This document shows, piece by piece, positions 17,132 through 26,497 of a stretch of DNA of 64,000 nucleotides. The stretch covers positions 986,501 to 1,050,500 of the forward strand of contig NZ_JAKKOD010000001.1 in assembly GCF_026226775.1 (NCBI RefSeq), read 5' to 3'. The notes under the pieces were generated by a model. It made no database searches. It was not told where the DNA came from and saw nothing but the letters and a program-made list of their open reading frames with translations. Made by a program: the position numbers and the translations under genes. The DNA comes from Avibacterium sp. 21-586. GTDB taxonomy: Bacteria > Pseudomonadota > Gammaproteobacteria > Enterobacterales > Pasteurellaceae. Each line of letters begins with the position of its first letter. Positions within the stretch are counted from its first letter, which is position 1.

Positions 17132-19705
17132 TTACGATTGACTTGCTGTGATTTTACCATCAACGTAATCAAGGGTAATGGTTTTCCCTGGTATTAATTC
17201 CCCTGAGAGAATTTGTTGTGCGAGTGGGTTTTCCACTTCTTGTTGAATCGCACGTTTAAGCGGTCTTGCACCATAAATTGGGTCATAGCCAATTTCGCCG
17301 ATGAAGTCTAACGCCGCATCTGTGAAAGCTAAGTGATAGCCATGTGATTCCATACGTGTTTCTAAACGTTTTAATTGGATTTTCGCGATGGTGCGAATGT
17401 TTTCTTTATCCAATGGGTGGAATACCACTGTTTCATCAATACGGTTAATAAACTCAGGGCGGAAATGTTGGCTTACCACCGACATCACTACTTCTTTCAT
17501 TCCTTCATAGCCAAGCTCACGGTTGCCTTGGATTAAGTCTGAACCTAAGTTTGAGGTCATAATCACCACCGTATTACGGAAATCTACGGTGCGGCCTTGG
17601 CCATCAGTTAAACGTCCGTCATCAAGCACTTGTAATAAGATGTTGAAGACATCTGGATGCGCTTTTTCTACTTCGTCTAATAACACCACGGAATATGGAC
17701 GGCGGCGAACGGCTTCGGTTAAGTAACCCCCTTCTTCATAGCCCACATATCCCGGTGGAGCGCCTACTAAGCGAGATACGCTGTGTTTTTCCATAAACTC
17801 GGACATATCAATACGTACCATTGCGTTTTCATCATCAAACAAGAAGTTGGCGAGGGTTTTACACAATTCTGTTTTACCTACCCCTGTTGGTCCTAAGAAT
17901 AAGAATGAACCAATCGGACGGTTTGGATCAGACAATCCTGCACGGCTACGGCGAATGGCGTTCGCAACGGCAACCACGGCTTCATTTTGTCCAACCACAC
18001 GTTTGTGTAATTCTTTTTCCATACGCAATAGTTTTTCTTTTTCCCCTTCCATCATACGAGAAACAGGGATACCGGTGGCTCGCGAAAGCACTTCTGCGAT
18101 TTCTTCATCGGTTACACGATAGCGTAACAAGTGCATTTCTTTGCCTTCCGCACTTTCCGCTTGAGCCAGTTGTTTTTCAAGCTCTGGAATGCGTCCGTAT
18201 TGCAATTCAGACATTTTGTTTAAATCGCCCACGCGGCGCGCTTGCTCCATTTGAGTGCGAGCATTTTCTAATTCAGTTTTAATGTGTTGCGTGCCAGAAA
18301 GCGCAGCTTTTTCGCTTTTCCATACCTCTTCCAATTCCGCATACTCACGCTCTTTTTCAGCTAATTCTTTTTCAAGCATTTCTAAGCGTTTGCGACTAGC
18401 GTTATCGTCTTCTTTTTGTAATGCTTGTTGTTCCAATTTTAGTTGGATAATACGGCGATCAAGTCTATCTAACGGCTCTGGTTTTGAATCAATTTCCATA
18501 CGGATACTGGATGCCGCTTCGTCAATTAAATCAATGGCTTTGTCTGGTAATTGACGATCTGAAATATAACGATGCGAAAGTGTCGCCGCCGCCACGATTG
18601 CAGGGTCTGTAATTTGAACGTGATGGTGAATTTCATAACGTTCTTTCAACCCACGCAAGATCGCGATGGTGTCCTCAACACTTGGTTCATCCACAAAAAC
18701 TTTTTGGAAACGACGCTCAAGTGCGGCATCTTTTTCAATATATTGACGATATTCATCAAGGGTGGTTGCGCCCACACAGTGCAATTCACCACGCGCAAGG
18801 GAAGGTTTTAATAAGTTACCTGCGTCCATTGCACCGTCAGTTTTACCTGCACCAACCATTGTGTGAATTTCATCAATGAATAAAATCACACGGCCTTCTT
18901 CTTTAGCGATTTCGTTAAGCACGGCTTTTAAGCGCTCTTCAAACTCACCACGGTATTTTGCACCCGCAATTAATGCGCCCATATCAAGGGATAGTACGCG
19001 TTTGTTTTTTAATCCTTCTGGCACTTCGCCATTTACAATACGCTGTGCAAGGCCTTCTACAATCGCGGTTTTACCTACACCGGGTTCACCAATTAATACA
19101 GGGTTGTTTTTGGTACGGCGTTGCAACACTTGGATTGTACGACGAATTTCTTCATCACGTCCAATCACTGGATCTAATTTGCCACTTTCCGCGCGTGCGG
19201 TTAAATCAATCGTATATTTCTCTAATGCCTGACGGCTTTCTTCTGCATTTTGGTCATTCACTGACTGACCTCCTCTAATTTGTTCAATCGCTTGTTGTAA
19301 ATTCTCTTTTTTTGCCCCGCACTTACGTAATATTTCGCTTAAGCTTCCTTTTTCTTCTAACGCGGCTAATAAAAAGAGTTCTGATGAAATATATTTATCT
19401 TGTTTTTGTTGTGCGAGCTTGTCGCATAAATTTAATAAATTCACAAGGTTGCGTGAAATTTGCACATCACCACCGTTACCAGAAACCTGCGGTAAGCGGT
19501 TGAGTTCGGCATTAAGTTCGTTGCGTAACATCGCAACATTCACGCCACTTGCCGTTAAAATTGGTGCAACAGAGCTACCTTCTTGATTTAGCAAGGCCGC
19601 CATTAAATGCACGGGTTCGATAAACTGGTTATCTTTGCCTAAGGCTAAAGACTGTGCTTCGCTCAAGGCTTGTTGAAATCTTGTGGTAAATTTTTCTATA
19701 TTCAT
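17132..19705 (-). CDS. clpB: ATP-dependent disaggregase ClpB
   Basis: Hexameric AAA+ chaperone that, with DnaK-DnaJ-GrpE, pulls apart protein aggregates after heat stress. At 857 residues it is full length: Clp N-domain (1-145), first ATPase (Walker [14 protein letters not shown] near 205), the long coiled-coil middle domain (about 410-525) that marks ClpB against ClpA, and second ATPase (Walker [13 protein letters not shown] near 605). A heat-shock promoter lies upstream at 19770-19798, and dnaK in the same window has a matching one. It borders the accessory region on its right side. Confidence 0.97.
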   Translation of the reverse strand: MNIEKFTTRFQQALSEAQSLALGKDNQFIEPVHLMAALLNQEGSSVAPILTASGVNVAMLRNELNAELNRLPQVSGNGGDVQISRNLVNLLNLCDKLAQQKQDKYISSELFLLAALEEKGSLSEILRKCGAKKENLQQAIEQIRGGQSVNDQNAEESRQALEKYTIDLTARAESGKLDPVIGRDEEIRRTIQVLQRRTKNNPVLIGEPGVGKTAIVEGLAQRIVNGEVPEGLKNKRVLSLDMGALIAGAKYRGEFEERLKAVLNEIAKEEGRVILFIDEIHTMVGAGKTDGAMDAGNLLKPSLARGELHCVGATTLDEYRQYIEKDAALERRFQKVFVDEPSVEDTIAILRGLKERYEIHHHVQITDPAIVAAATLSHRYISDRQLPDKAIDLIDEAASSIRMEIDSKPEPLDRLDRRIIQLKLEQQALQKEDDNASRKRLEMLEKELAEKEREYAELEEVWKSEKAALSGTQHIKTELENARTQMEQARRVGDLNKMSELQYGRIPELEKQLAQAESAEGKEMHLLRYRVTDEEIAEVLSRATGIPVSRMMEGEKEKLLRMEKELHKRVVGQNEAVVAVANAIRRSRAGLSDPNRPIGSFLFLGPTGVGKTELCKTLANFLFDDENAMVRIDMSEFMEKHSVSRLVGAPPGYVGYEEGGYLTEAVRRRPYSVVLLDEVEKAHPDVFNILLQVLDDGRLTDGQGRTVDFRNTVVIMTSNLGSDLIQGNRELGYEGMKEVVMSVVSQHFRPEFINRIDETVVFHPLDKENIRTIAKIQLKRLETRMESHGYHLAFTDAALDFIGEIGYDPIYGARPLKRAIQQEVENPLAQQILSGELIPGKTITLDYVDGKITASQS

Positions 19706-19769
19706 AATCTATTCTTCCTCAATATTAAATCCAATTATCTCGCTTGTTTGCTAAGCTTGCTTGCTCAAG

Positions 19770-19798
19770 TAAGTGAGGACTAATTTGGCAATTTCAAG
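19770..19798 (-). promoter_or_regulatory. Sigma-32-type heat-shock promoter of clpB
   Basis: On the minus strand CTTGAA (19798-19793), a 14-base spacer and CCTCACTTA (19778-19770) approximate the CTTGAA-N14-CCCCATNTA consensus, about 65 bases before the start codon. Confidence 0.75.
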
Positions 19799-19932
19799 AG
19801 TAAAATGAAAAGTTTTTAAGAAAAATCTATTAATCATTTTAGAACAATAGGTTGCACTAATAGAGAGTTTACTCAATCTCACTTCACCTTTATAATTGCG
19901 ACTAATTAATGATTTTCAATAAGGACGGGAAA

Positions 19933-20757
19933 ATGCAATTTTCCAAAATGCACGGATTAGGCAATGATTTTGTGGTAGTAGATGCCGTTACGCAAAACGC
20001 CTACTTCCCCACTGAAACCATCAAAAAACTGGCGAATCGCCACACAGGAATTGGCTTTGATCAGCTTTTAGTGGTTGAGCCACCTTATGATCCCGATTTG
20101 GATTTTCATTATCGCATTTTCAATGCAGACGGTAGTGAAGTGGCGCAATGTGGCAATGGTGCGCGTTGTTTTGCCCGCTTTGTAACAATGAAAGGCCTGA
20201 CGGATAAAAAAGACATCGCCGTTAGCACTGCCAAAGGCAAAATGCTCCTAACGGTGCAAGATGACGGAATGATCCGCGTAAATATGGGCGAGCCCATTTG
20301 GGAACCAGCGAAAATCCCATTTATCGCCAATAAATTCGAGAAAAACTACATTTTACGCACAGACATTGAAACCGTGCTATGTGGTGCGGTTTCAATGGGT
20401 AACCCACATTGTGTGGTGCAAGTGGAGGACATTACCACCGCCAATGTAGAACAATTAGGCCCACGATTAGAAAGCCACGAACGTTTTCCAGAACGCGTAA
20501 ATGCAGGCTTTATGCAAGTGATTAATCGTAACCACATTAAATTACGCGTCTATGAACGCGGTGCTGGCGAAACCCAAGCCTGTGGTAGTGGGGCTTGTGC
20601 CGCCGCTGCGGTGGGCATTATGCAAGGTCTTTTAGATAACAAAGTACAAGTCGATCTGCCCGGCGGCAGCCTTATGATTGAATGGCAAGGCGAAGGTCAC
20701 TCGCTTTATATGACTGGCGATGCCACGCATATTTATGATGGAGTAATCAAATTATAG
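19933..20757 (+). CDS. dapF: Diaminopimelate epimerase DapF
   Basis: Interconverts LL- and meso-diaminopimelate for lysine and peptidoglycan synthesis. The start at 19933, after the ribosome site AAGGA, gives 274 residues beginning [13 protein letters not shown], as in E. coli; the frame is open from 19909 but without family support. Both catalytic cysteines are present, in '[13 protein letters not shown]' near residue 73 and in '[12 protein letters not shown]' near 217. It stands alone between the divergent clpB and a convergent membrane-protein pseudogene. xerC, its neighbour in E. coli, is 7 kb away here. Confidence 0.96.
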   Translation: MQFSKMHGLGNDFVVVDAVTQNAYFPTETIKKLANRHTGIGFDQLLVVEPPYDPDLDFHYRIFNADGSEVAQCGNGARCFARFVTMKGLTDKKDIAVSTAKGKMLLTVQDDGMIRVNMGEPIWEPAKIPFIANKFEKNYILRTDIETVLCGAVSMGNPHCVVQVEDITTANVEQLGPRLESHERFPERVNAGFMQVINRNHIKLRVYERGAGETQACGSGACAAAAVGIMQGLLDNKVQVDLPGGSLMIEWQGEGHSLYMTGDATHIYDGVIKL

Positions 20758-20784
20758 ACAGCATTTGAGTGTACCAACAAAAAT

Positions 20785-20861
20785 AAAAAGCCCAATGGAA
20801 TACAAGGCTATTGAATTAAACGCGTCTAACTTTTTCAAGATGCATTGCTGTTGGGCTTTTT
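20785..20861. terminator. Bidirectional terminator with an unusually long loop
   Basis: AAAAAGCCCAA at 20785-20795 pairs perfectly with TTGGGCTTTTT at 20851-20861, separated by 55 bases. It serves convergent dapF and the CNNM/CorC-like gene. Confidence 0.65.
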
Positions 20862-20879
20862 CGAACAGCGCATGACAAT

Positions 20880-22165
20880 TTACTCTTTCCGCAGAGAGAC
20901 CATCAATTGGTCAATTTTAAAATTCTCGGTATCAATAATTTCAAACTTATATTGACCGAAGAGTACAAAATCGGTTTTCTTTGGAATTTTACGTAGCATA
21001 TACATCATAAATCCGCCGATCGTTTCATAGTTTTCTGCATTAGGAAAGACTTCTATTTCTAAAGCACGCATTACATCTTCTAATGGCGTTGCACCATCAA
21101 TCAGCCATGAATTTTCATCACGCCGAACGATTTGTTCTTCCTCGTTAGAAACTAATTCCCCCATGACAATGCTCATCACATCATTTAAGGTTACAATGCC
21201 CACGACCAAAGCATATTCATTTACAATCACGGCAAAATCTTCACCTGCGGATTTAAATAACTCTAATACTTCAAACAAAGATAACGTATCCGGAATAAAT
21301 AATGGCTTGCGTAAAATACGCTGATCGGTGAGCTCAACCTGTTGTTCTTGCAAATATAATGTGAGTAAACTGTGTGACTCAACATAGCCTAATATTTTAT
21401 CTAGCCCGTTATCACAAATAGGTAATTTAGAATGTGGAGTAGATTTAATCGTTGCCAATACGCTTTCCTGATCAAAAGTGCGGTCTAAAAAAACAATATT
21501 TTCACGCGTTGTCATCGTGGAGGTTACCGTACGCTCCTGCATATCAAAAATATTTTCAATTAAATAATGCTCTTGAGCCTTTAAAACGCCAGCCTCTGCC
21601 CCTGCATCCATCAATGCAACAATATCTTCTGGAGTAAGGTTGTCTTCTCGCACCGTGGAAATACGGAACAGACGAAACACACTATTGGCAATGGTATCAA
21701 ATAGCCAAACGATAGGTTTAAATAAGAAAATGCAAAACAGCATAATTCGTACAGTACGTAATGCCACCGTTTCAGGTTTTGTCATTGCAATACGTTTAGG
21801 AATAAATCAGCCAACAAAATAAAAGCAATGGTAACAATGGTAAAAGCAAGCCAAGACGCAACACTTTGAAGCCATTGTGCTTGACTATATTCGACCAAGA
21901 TTTTTTCAAAAAATGGACTAATTGCACTTTCACCGATCACACCGCCTAAGATTGCCACCATATTCAAGCCTATTTGTGCAACAGTAATAAATCGACCAGG
22001 TTGAGCTTGTAATTGTAGTACCAATTTAGCACGCTCATCTCCATCATTTGCGAGACTTTGCAGTTTCAGTTTTCTCGCTCCAGCTAAAGAAATTTCTGCT
22101 GAAGAAATTACCGAGCTTATGGCGATCAGGGTAGCTAAACTTAATATTGCTTCAAATAATCCCAT
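20880..22165 (-). pseudogene. CNNM/CorC (HlyC-like) membrane protein, split by a frameshift
   Basis: The two frames together encode a normal hemolysin-like CNNM/CorC protein. The N-terminal 127 residues (21782-22165) hold the DUF21 membrane domain, starting MGLFEAILSLATLIAISSV. The remaining 301 residues (20880-21785) hold the rest of the membrane part, two CBS domains (about 75-200) and the CorC_HlyC domain. At the junction the DNA codes 'ADLFLNVLQ-stop', whereas one added A (near 21805) restores 'ADLIPKRIAMTKPE', the family sequence. It is a single-base deletion, or a sequencing error, in an otherwise healthy gene. Members are linked to Mg/Co efflux or tolerance. Confidence 0.85.
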
Positions 22166-22182
22166 TTTTATTGTCCTTAGAC

Positions 22183-22217
22183 GAAAAAGGGTGCATCACA
22201 AGATACACCACTTTTTC
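22183..22217 (-). terminator. Possible terminator after the DUF1523 gene
   Basis: GAAAAAG / CTTTTTC with an inner GGTG/CACC pairing forms a hairpin between the two minus-strand genes. The T-run is only within the stem, so termination is uncertain. Confidence 0.4.
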
Positions 22218-22231
22218 ATTATTTTTGATGA

Positions 22232-22759
22232 TTATCGCTCACTATCAAACCAACCACGCACGAATTGAATTGAGAAAAATAGCGTAATCAACAAGAAGAA
22301 GTAAAACACGTAAGATAAGATTGGGTAAGACGTACCCTCCTCCAAGGTGACTTCTTTAATCGATGTAGCATTACGAAATTCATCAAATAGCACTAAACGC
22401 CAGCCATAATATTTTACCTGTACTAATTTATGCTCTACCGAAAAACTTTGCGCTTTAGCTTGCAAATCTGCCGAGCCAAATTTGAAATAAAACGGAAATC
22501 CCCAACGTGTATCTTCATTGCGGTAAACCATCACTTTCTCCTCATTTGGCTTTTGTGTATAAATGTAATACACATCTCGCGTCGGGCCGTCAGCTGGGTT
22601 AGATTTAGTAATAGGACCATCTTTATCAACACGCTTCACCTCTACCCCCGTTACTCGAGTAACATCATAATGAGGCGTAACATAATTGACGAGAGCAAAC
22701 AGAAAACCATGGAATAAAAAGATAATTAAAATAAAAAAATATTTAAAAAAACGTCGCAT
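22232..22759 (-). CDS. DUF1523-family inner-membrane protein
   Basis: A 175-residue protein with a hydrophobic segment at each end (about 5-25 and 147-167) enclosing a domain with 'VTGVEVKRVDKDGPI', 'RDVYYIYTQKP' and 'NEDTRWGFPFYFKF', the pattern of DUF1523. The middle part is probably periplasmic. No function is known for the family. It stands between tatD and the frameshifted CNNM/CorC gene on the same strand. Confidence 0.8.
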   Translation of the reverse strand: MRRFFKYFFILIIFLFHGFLFALVNYVTPHYDVTRVTGVEVKRVDKDGPITKSNPADGPTRDVYYIYTQKPNEEKVMVYRNEDTRWGFPFYFKFGSADLQAKAQSFSVEHKLVQVKYYGWRLVLFDEFRNATSIKEVTLEEGTSYPILSYVFYFFLLITLFFSIQFVRGWFDSER

Positions 22760-22789
22760 CGCTTTCTCCTCAAAATAAAATAAGGCTCA

Positions 22790-23569
22790 TTATAACTGAA
22801 TTTTGAACAAACGCTCAAAATTTTGTGTGGTGATTTGGGCAAATTCTTCACTAGAAATCCCTTTTAAGGTTGCCACATAATCGCACACTTCACGAGTATA
22901 AGCTGGTTGATTTTGTTTGCCACGATAAGGCACCGGTGCAAGATAAGGGCTGTCGGTTTCCACTAGCAGGCGATCTAACGGCACTTGGCGCACCACTTCA
23001 CGCAACTCTTCGGCATTTTTAAAGGTAATAATCCCCGAAATGGAAATGTAAAAACCCAAATCAAGCGCTTGTTTTGCCATTTCCCAATTTTCCGTAAAAC
23101 AATGCAAAACACCACCGCACTGTTGTGCATTATTTTCTTTCAACAGCCCAATGGTATCTTCTCTTGCGGCACGCGTATGCACAATAATCGGCTTGTTTAA
23201 CGCATTCGCCACGCCAATTTGCGCGGCAAACACCGATTGCTGTTGGGCTTTATTTTCCACGCTGTAATAATAATCCAAGCCCATTTCCCCAATGGCGATA
23301 ACTTTATCGTCTTGCGCCAATTTTAACAGGCGATCTGCGTCAAAGGGCTCATCATCTAAATCTAACGGATGAACACCGCAAGCCAGCGAAATTTCAGAAA
23401 ACGGCTTTAAAGTCTCGTACATTTGCTCAAAACGTTTTAAGGTTACCCCCACCGCAAGCAAATGCTGCACGCCACGTTGCTTGGCTTTTTGCACCACATC
23501 GGCGACATTTTGGTGTAAGTTTTCATAATCTAATGCGTCTAAATGACAATGACTATCTACAATAAACAT
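22790..23569 (-). CDS. TatD-family metal-dependent DNase (YcfH-like)
   Basis: A 259-residue TIM-barrel hydrolase. The metal ligands are visible: 'DSHCHLD' at residues 4-10, 'IGEMGLDYY' near 92, 'IVHTR' near 128, 'GVLHCF' near 152 and 'LVETDSPYL' near 204. The gene ends the mltG-tmk-holB-tatD cluster, the same order as around ycfH in E. coli, which points to YcfH rather than TatD itself. Family members show 3'-5' DNase or D-aminoacyl-tRNA-deacylase-type activity; the physiological substrate is unsettled. Confidence 0.9.
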   Translation of the reverse strand: MFIVDSHCHLDALDYENLHQNVADVVQKAKQRGVQHLLAVGVTLKRFEQMYETLKPFSEISLACGVHPLDLDDEPFDADRLLKLAQDDKVIAIGEMGLDYYYSVENKAQQQSVFAAQIGVANALNKPIIVHTRAAREDTIGLLKENNAQQCGGVLHCFTENWEMAKQALDLGFYISISGIITFKNAEELREVVRQVPLDRLLVETDSPYLAPVPYRGKQNQPAYTREVCDYVATLKGISSEEFAQITTQNFERLFKIQL

Positions 23570-23578
23570 TTTACTTTC

Positions 23579-24583
23579 CTAATGATTTTGTTCGGGTTCA
23601 AAAACCTCTGTAATCAGGCGTGTTAAGCCATCAAGCAAAATAATCTCTTGATTCACGCCATTAATTTGTAATAAATCCGACCGCACTTGCTGCATAATTT
23701 GACTGGCTTTTAGCAACCCTTGCGCGCTCTGCGTTTGATTAAAACGGGCAATGGCTTGCAGAAAATCCGCCTGCACCCACTGTTCAGGCACATTCAGCTT
23801 CATTTTCAGCGCATCACGCAAAAAGGCACTAAGCCAATCTAACTGTTGAAATAAAATCTCTTTTTCAAAGTGCGGTAATAATTCCAGCGGTGAACGGCGC
23901 ATATAAAACTGCCAAAATTGGCGCAACAACTGCTTGCGCTTTTCCAATAATCCTTGCTGTAACATATCCAGCGCAGAAAGAGGGCGACCGTGCGAAACCT
24001 CAAGTGCGGTACGAATTTCTTCGATTTTTTCTACATTCTGCGTTTCTAGCTGTGTTTCTAGCCAAGCCAAGGCTTCAGCTCCAGCCGGATTGGGAATAAG
24101 CCAAGGTTGGCTACGGCTATAAATGGTTGCCAACAAACTGGCAGAAAGATCCGCTTGAAGCAGGAAATAAGTTTGCTCAGTGGGTTCTTCCAAGGTTTTC
24201 AGAATTGCATTCGCCGCAGATTCCGTCAAGCGATCCACCTGTTTAATCATTACCACTTTGTTGCCACCCTGCTGTGAACGCTGCGCGACTTTTTCATTCA
24301 CTTCACGCACTTGATCAATGCCAATATCCTTATTTTCAACGGGTTCAAGCAGATAAAAATCTGGGTGATTGCCTGCATTAAACAGCTGACAGCTATGGCA
24401 CGTACCACAAGGTTGGTTACCCTTTGGCGATTGGCACATTAACCACGCCGCCACGCCACACACTAGCTCATCACCACCAATGCCTTGCTCTGTTTTAAAC
24501 AGCAAGGCGTGATGACCATAGCCCTGTTCAAAGGCATTAATGATTTTGTCGTAATAAGATTGCAACCAAGGATAACGTAACAT
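23579..24583 (-). CDS. holB: DNA polymerase III subunit delta' HolB
   Basis: Clamp-loader subunit; with delta and tau/gamma it opens the beta clamp and loads it on primed DNA. The 334-residue protein has the degenerate P-loop of delta' (TEQGIGGDELV near 30), the zinc-binding cysteines (C..PKGNQPCGTCHSC, about 50-65), the AAA+ sensor region (SAANAILKTLEEPTEQ near 110) and the C-terminal collar domain. It lies six bases after tmk, and tatD follows nine bases later, so the genes are cotranscribed. Confidence 0.95.
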   Translation of the reverse strand: MLRYPWLQSYYDKIINAFEQGYGHHALLFKTEQGIGGDELVCGVAAWLMCQSPKGNQPCGTCHSCQLFNAGNHPDFYLLEPVENKDIGIDQVREVNEKVAQRSQQGGNKVVMIKQVDRLTESAANAILKTLEEPTEQTYFLLQADLSASLLATIYSRSQPWLIPNPAGAEALAWLETQLETQNVEKIEEIRTALEVSHGRPLSALDMLQQGLLEKRKQLLRQFWQFYMRRSPLELLPHFEKEILFQQLDWLSAFLRDALKMKLNVPEQWVQADFLQAIARFNQTQSAQGLLKASQIMQQVRSDLLQINGVNQEIILLDGLTRLITEVFEPEQNH

Positions 24584-24588
24584 AAGTT

Positions 24589-25218
24589 TTATTGATGATT
24601 TTTAACGAAATTTTGCACCGCACTTTGAATATCAGCACGCACTTGTTCAATCGACTGTTCCGCATTGATGATAACTGCTTTCGGATCATCTTTCACCAAT
24701 GCTAAATAACGCACTCGCGTGCGTTGGAAAAACGCGATTTCCTGTTGTTCAATACGATCTAACTCGCCACGCCCTCTAGCTCGCGCCAAACCAATTTCAG
24801 GATCGAGATCTAAATATAACGTCAGATCAGGCGAAAAATCCCCTAACACCGTTTGCTTTAAAGTTTGCAACAGTTGTGCATCAATTTGTCGCCCGCCCCC
24901 TTGATAGGCCTGGGAAGATAAATCGTGGCGATCACCCACCACCCATTTGCCTGCGGCAAGGGCTGGTTTAATCACATTTTCCACCAACTGAATACGCGCC
25001 GCATAAAGCATTAACAGTTCCGCTTTATCGGTTACCGGTTCTTCCGTTTCATATTTGATCAAATGACGTAATTTTTCCGCCAACGGTGTGCCACCGGGTT
25101 CACGGGTAAACACTACATCGTCAATGCCTTCACGCGCTAGCACTTCCACAATGGCATCACGTGCAGTGGTTTTGCCTGCCCCTTCTAGCCCTTCGATCAC
25201 AATAAATTTGCCAGTCAT
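24589..25218 (-). CDS. tmk: Thymidylate kinase Tmk
   Basis: Phosphorylates dTMP to dTDP. Start at 25218 ([18 protein letters not shown]) gives 209 residues; the frame extends upstream to 25320 inside mltG but the family begins here. P-loop GLEGAGKTT is at 9-17, the DRH motif with '[10 protein letters not shown]' lies near 95, and the lid '[12 protein letters not shown]' near 145 carries basic residues as in E. coli-type enzymes. The start is one base from the mltG stop, and holB follows directly. Confidence 0.96.
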   Translation of the reverse strand: MTGKFIVIEGLEGAGKTTARDAIVEVLAREGIDDVVFTREPGGTPLAEKLRHLIKYETEEPVTDKAELLMLYAARIQLVENVIKPALAAGKWVVGDRHDLSSQAYQGGGRQIDAQLLQTLKQTVLGDFSPDLTLYLDLDPEIGLARARGRGELDRIEQQEIAFFQRTRVRYLALVKDDPKAVIINAEQSIEQVRADIQSAVQNFVKNHQ

Positions 25219-25219
25219 A

Positions 25220-26254
25220 TTATTTCCCACTTTTTTGTTGGCGATACCAACGCAGATACTCTTGCACTGCTTGATTGTGCTGCTGTAAGTTTTTACTAAA
25301 TTTATGTCCGCCCGTGCCATCTGCCACGAAATATAAAAACTCCGTTTTCTCAGGGTGCGCTACGGCCTGCAAAGCGCTTTCTGTTGGCATTGCAATTGGC
25401 GTTGGCGGCAAGCCGTCAATCACATAGGTGTTGTAAGGCGTGGCTTCTTCCAAATCCTTACGGCGAATATTGCCATTGTAACGCTCGCCCATTCCGTAAA
25501 TCACGGTTGGATCGGTTTGCAATTTCATCTTTTTATTCAAGCGGTTAATAAACACAGATGCCACTTTGCCACGCTCATTATTCAACGCGGTTTCACGCTC
25601 AACAATAGAAGCCAAAATCAGCATTTCATAGGCATTTTTTAGCGGTAAATTGGCATCGCGCTCTGCCCACGTTTTTTCTAATAAGGCTTTCATACGATCT
25701 GCCGCCCGTTTCAATAAGGTCAGATCGCTAGATTTCGGCGTGTAACTATAAGTGTCAGGATACAACCAACCTTCAATTTTATGCGGTAAATCCGCCGGCA
25801 AATCCAATAATTGATAAATTTCTTCTTCCGTTTTATCTGCCAAAGTTTGTTGTAAATAAGGGGCTTTCGTCAGCGTTTTACGCCACGTTTTGAAGGTATC
25901 CCCTTCTAAAAAGCGCACATTCAATTGCACTTCCTTACCGCTGTTTAAACGTTGCAACAAATCCGCCACCGTCTTCACGCCCTCAAGGGAATAGGTCCCC
26001 GCCTTGATTTTATTTAACTCAGGCTTGAGCTTTAACAACCACGGCAAATAGGTGGCATCATCAAGCAGCTTTTCTTGCTCCAACAGCTTCGCTAATTTCG
26101 CCCCCGTTGTGCCACGCTCCACCGTTAATAGCTGTTCCGCCTGCACATTCACAGGGTGCTGCACCCATTGCGTTAAGTGCTGATAACCCCAAAGCGCTGC
26201 CCCACCAATCAAGAGCAACAAAAACAAAAGAAAAAAGAAAAATTTTTTCATCAT
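25220..26254 (-). CDS. mltG: Endolytic murein transglycosylase MltG
   Basis: Inner-membrane lytic transglycosylase that cuts nascent glycan strands and sets their length. The 344-residue protein has one N-terminal membrane anchor (about 3-25), a LysM-like periplasmic part and the YceG domain with '[12 protein letters not shown]' and the catalytic Glu in '[18 protein letters not shown]'. First gene of the mltG-tmk-holB-tatD cluster, as in other gammaproteobacteria. Confidence 0.95.
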   Translation of the reverse strand: MMKKFFFFLLFLLLLIGGAALWGYQHLTQWVQHPVNVQAEQLLTVERGTTGAKLAKLLEQEKLLDDATYLPWLLKLKPELNKIKAGTYSLEGVKTVADLLQRLNSGKEVQLNVRFLEGDTFKTWRKTLTKAPYLQQTLADKTEEEIYQLLDLPADLPHKIEGWLYPDTYSYTPKSSDLTLLKRAADRMKALLEKTWAERDANLPLKNAYEMLILASIVERETALNNERGKVASVFINRLNKKMKLQTDPTVIYGMGERYNGNIRRKDLEEATPYNTYVIDGLPPTPIAMPTESALQAVAHPEKTEFLYFVADGTGGHKFSKNLQQHNQAVQEYLRWYRQQKSGK

Positions 26255-26336
26255 CGATCCATCATCAAAAAATTGATGGCAAGTGTATCACAGACAGGCA
26301 AATTTTCAGAATGTTATGAAAAAACAAGAATAGGGT

Positions 26337-26382
26337 AAAAACAAAGTGCGGTGAAAAAATTCAAAAAATTTCCACCGCACTT
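26337..26382. repeat. 46-bp repeat made of an inverted USS pair, left copy
   Basis: Contains AAGTGCGGTG (26344-26353) and its complement CACCGCACTT (26373-26382) around an A/T-rich loop. It differs by one base from the copy at 31500-31545. It can form a terminator hairpin and offers two uptake signals. Confidence 0.9.
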
Positions 26383-26437
26383 GCCATCAACAAATTAAAC
26401 CTATCTGTTTTGTTGAACTATGAAAACTGTCATAACC

Positions 26438-26446
26438 TGATATAAT
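26438..26446 (+). promoter_or_regulatory. Extended -10 promoter of the restriction-modification gene
   Basis: TGATATAAT, an extended -10 element with perfect TATAAT (26441-26446), lies 52 bases before the original start codon at 26498. No standard-spaced -35 is evident. Confidence 0.55.
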
Positions 26447-26497
26447 CACAAAATTTTAGTTCATCTAGATCATTAAATTAAAAATAAGGATTGTGAA

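Noticed and set aside
17821-18282. 153-codon open frame on the plus strand inside clpB
   Set aside because: Antisense shadow of a well-supported gene; no ribosome site and no recognisable protein pattern. The same holds for the other antisense frames within clpB, gyrA, guaB and dnaK.
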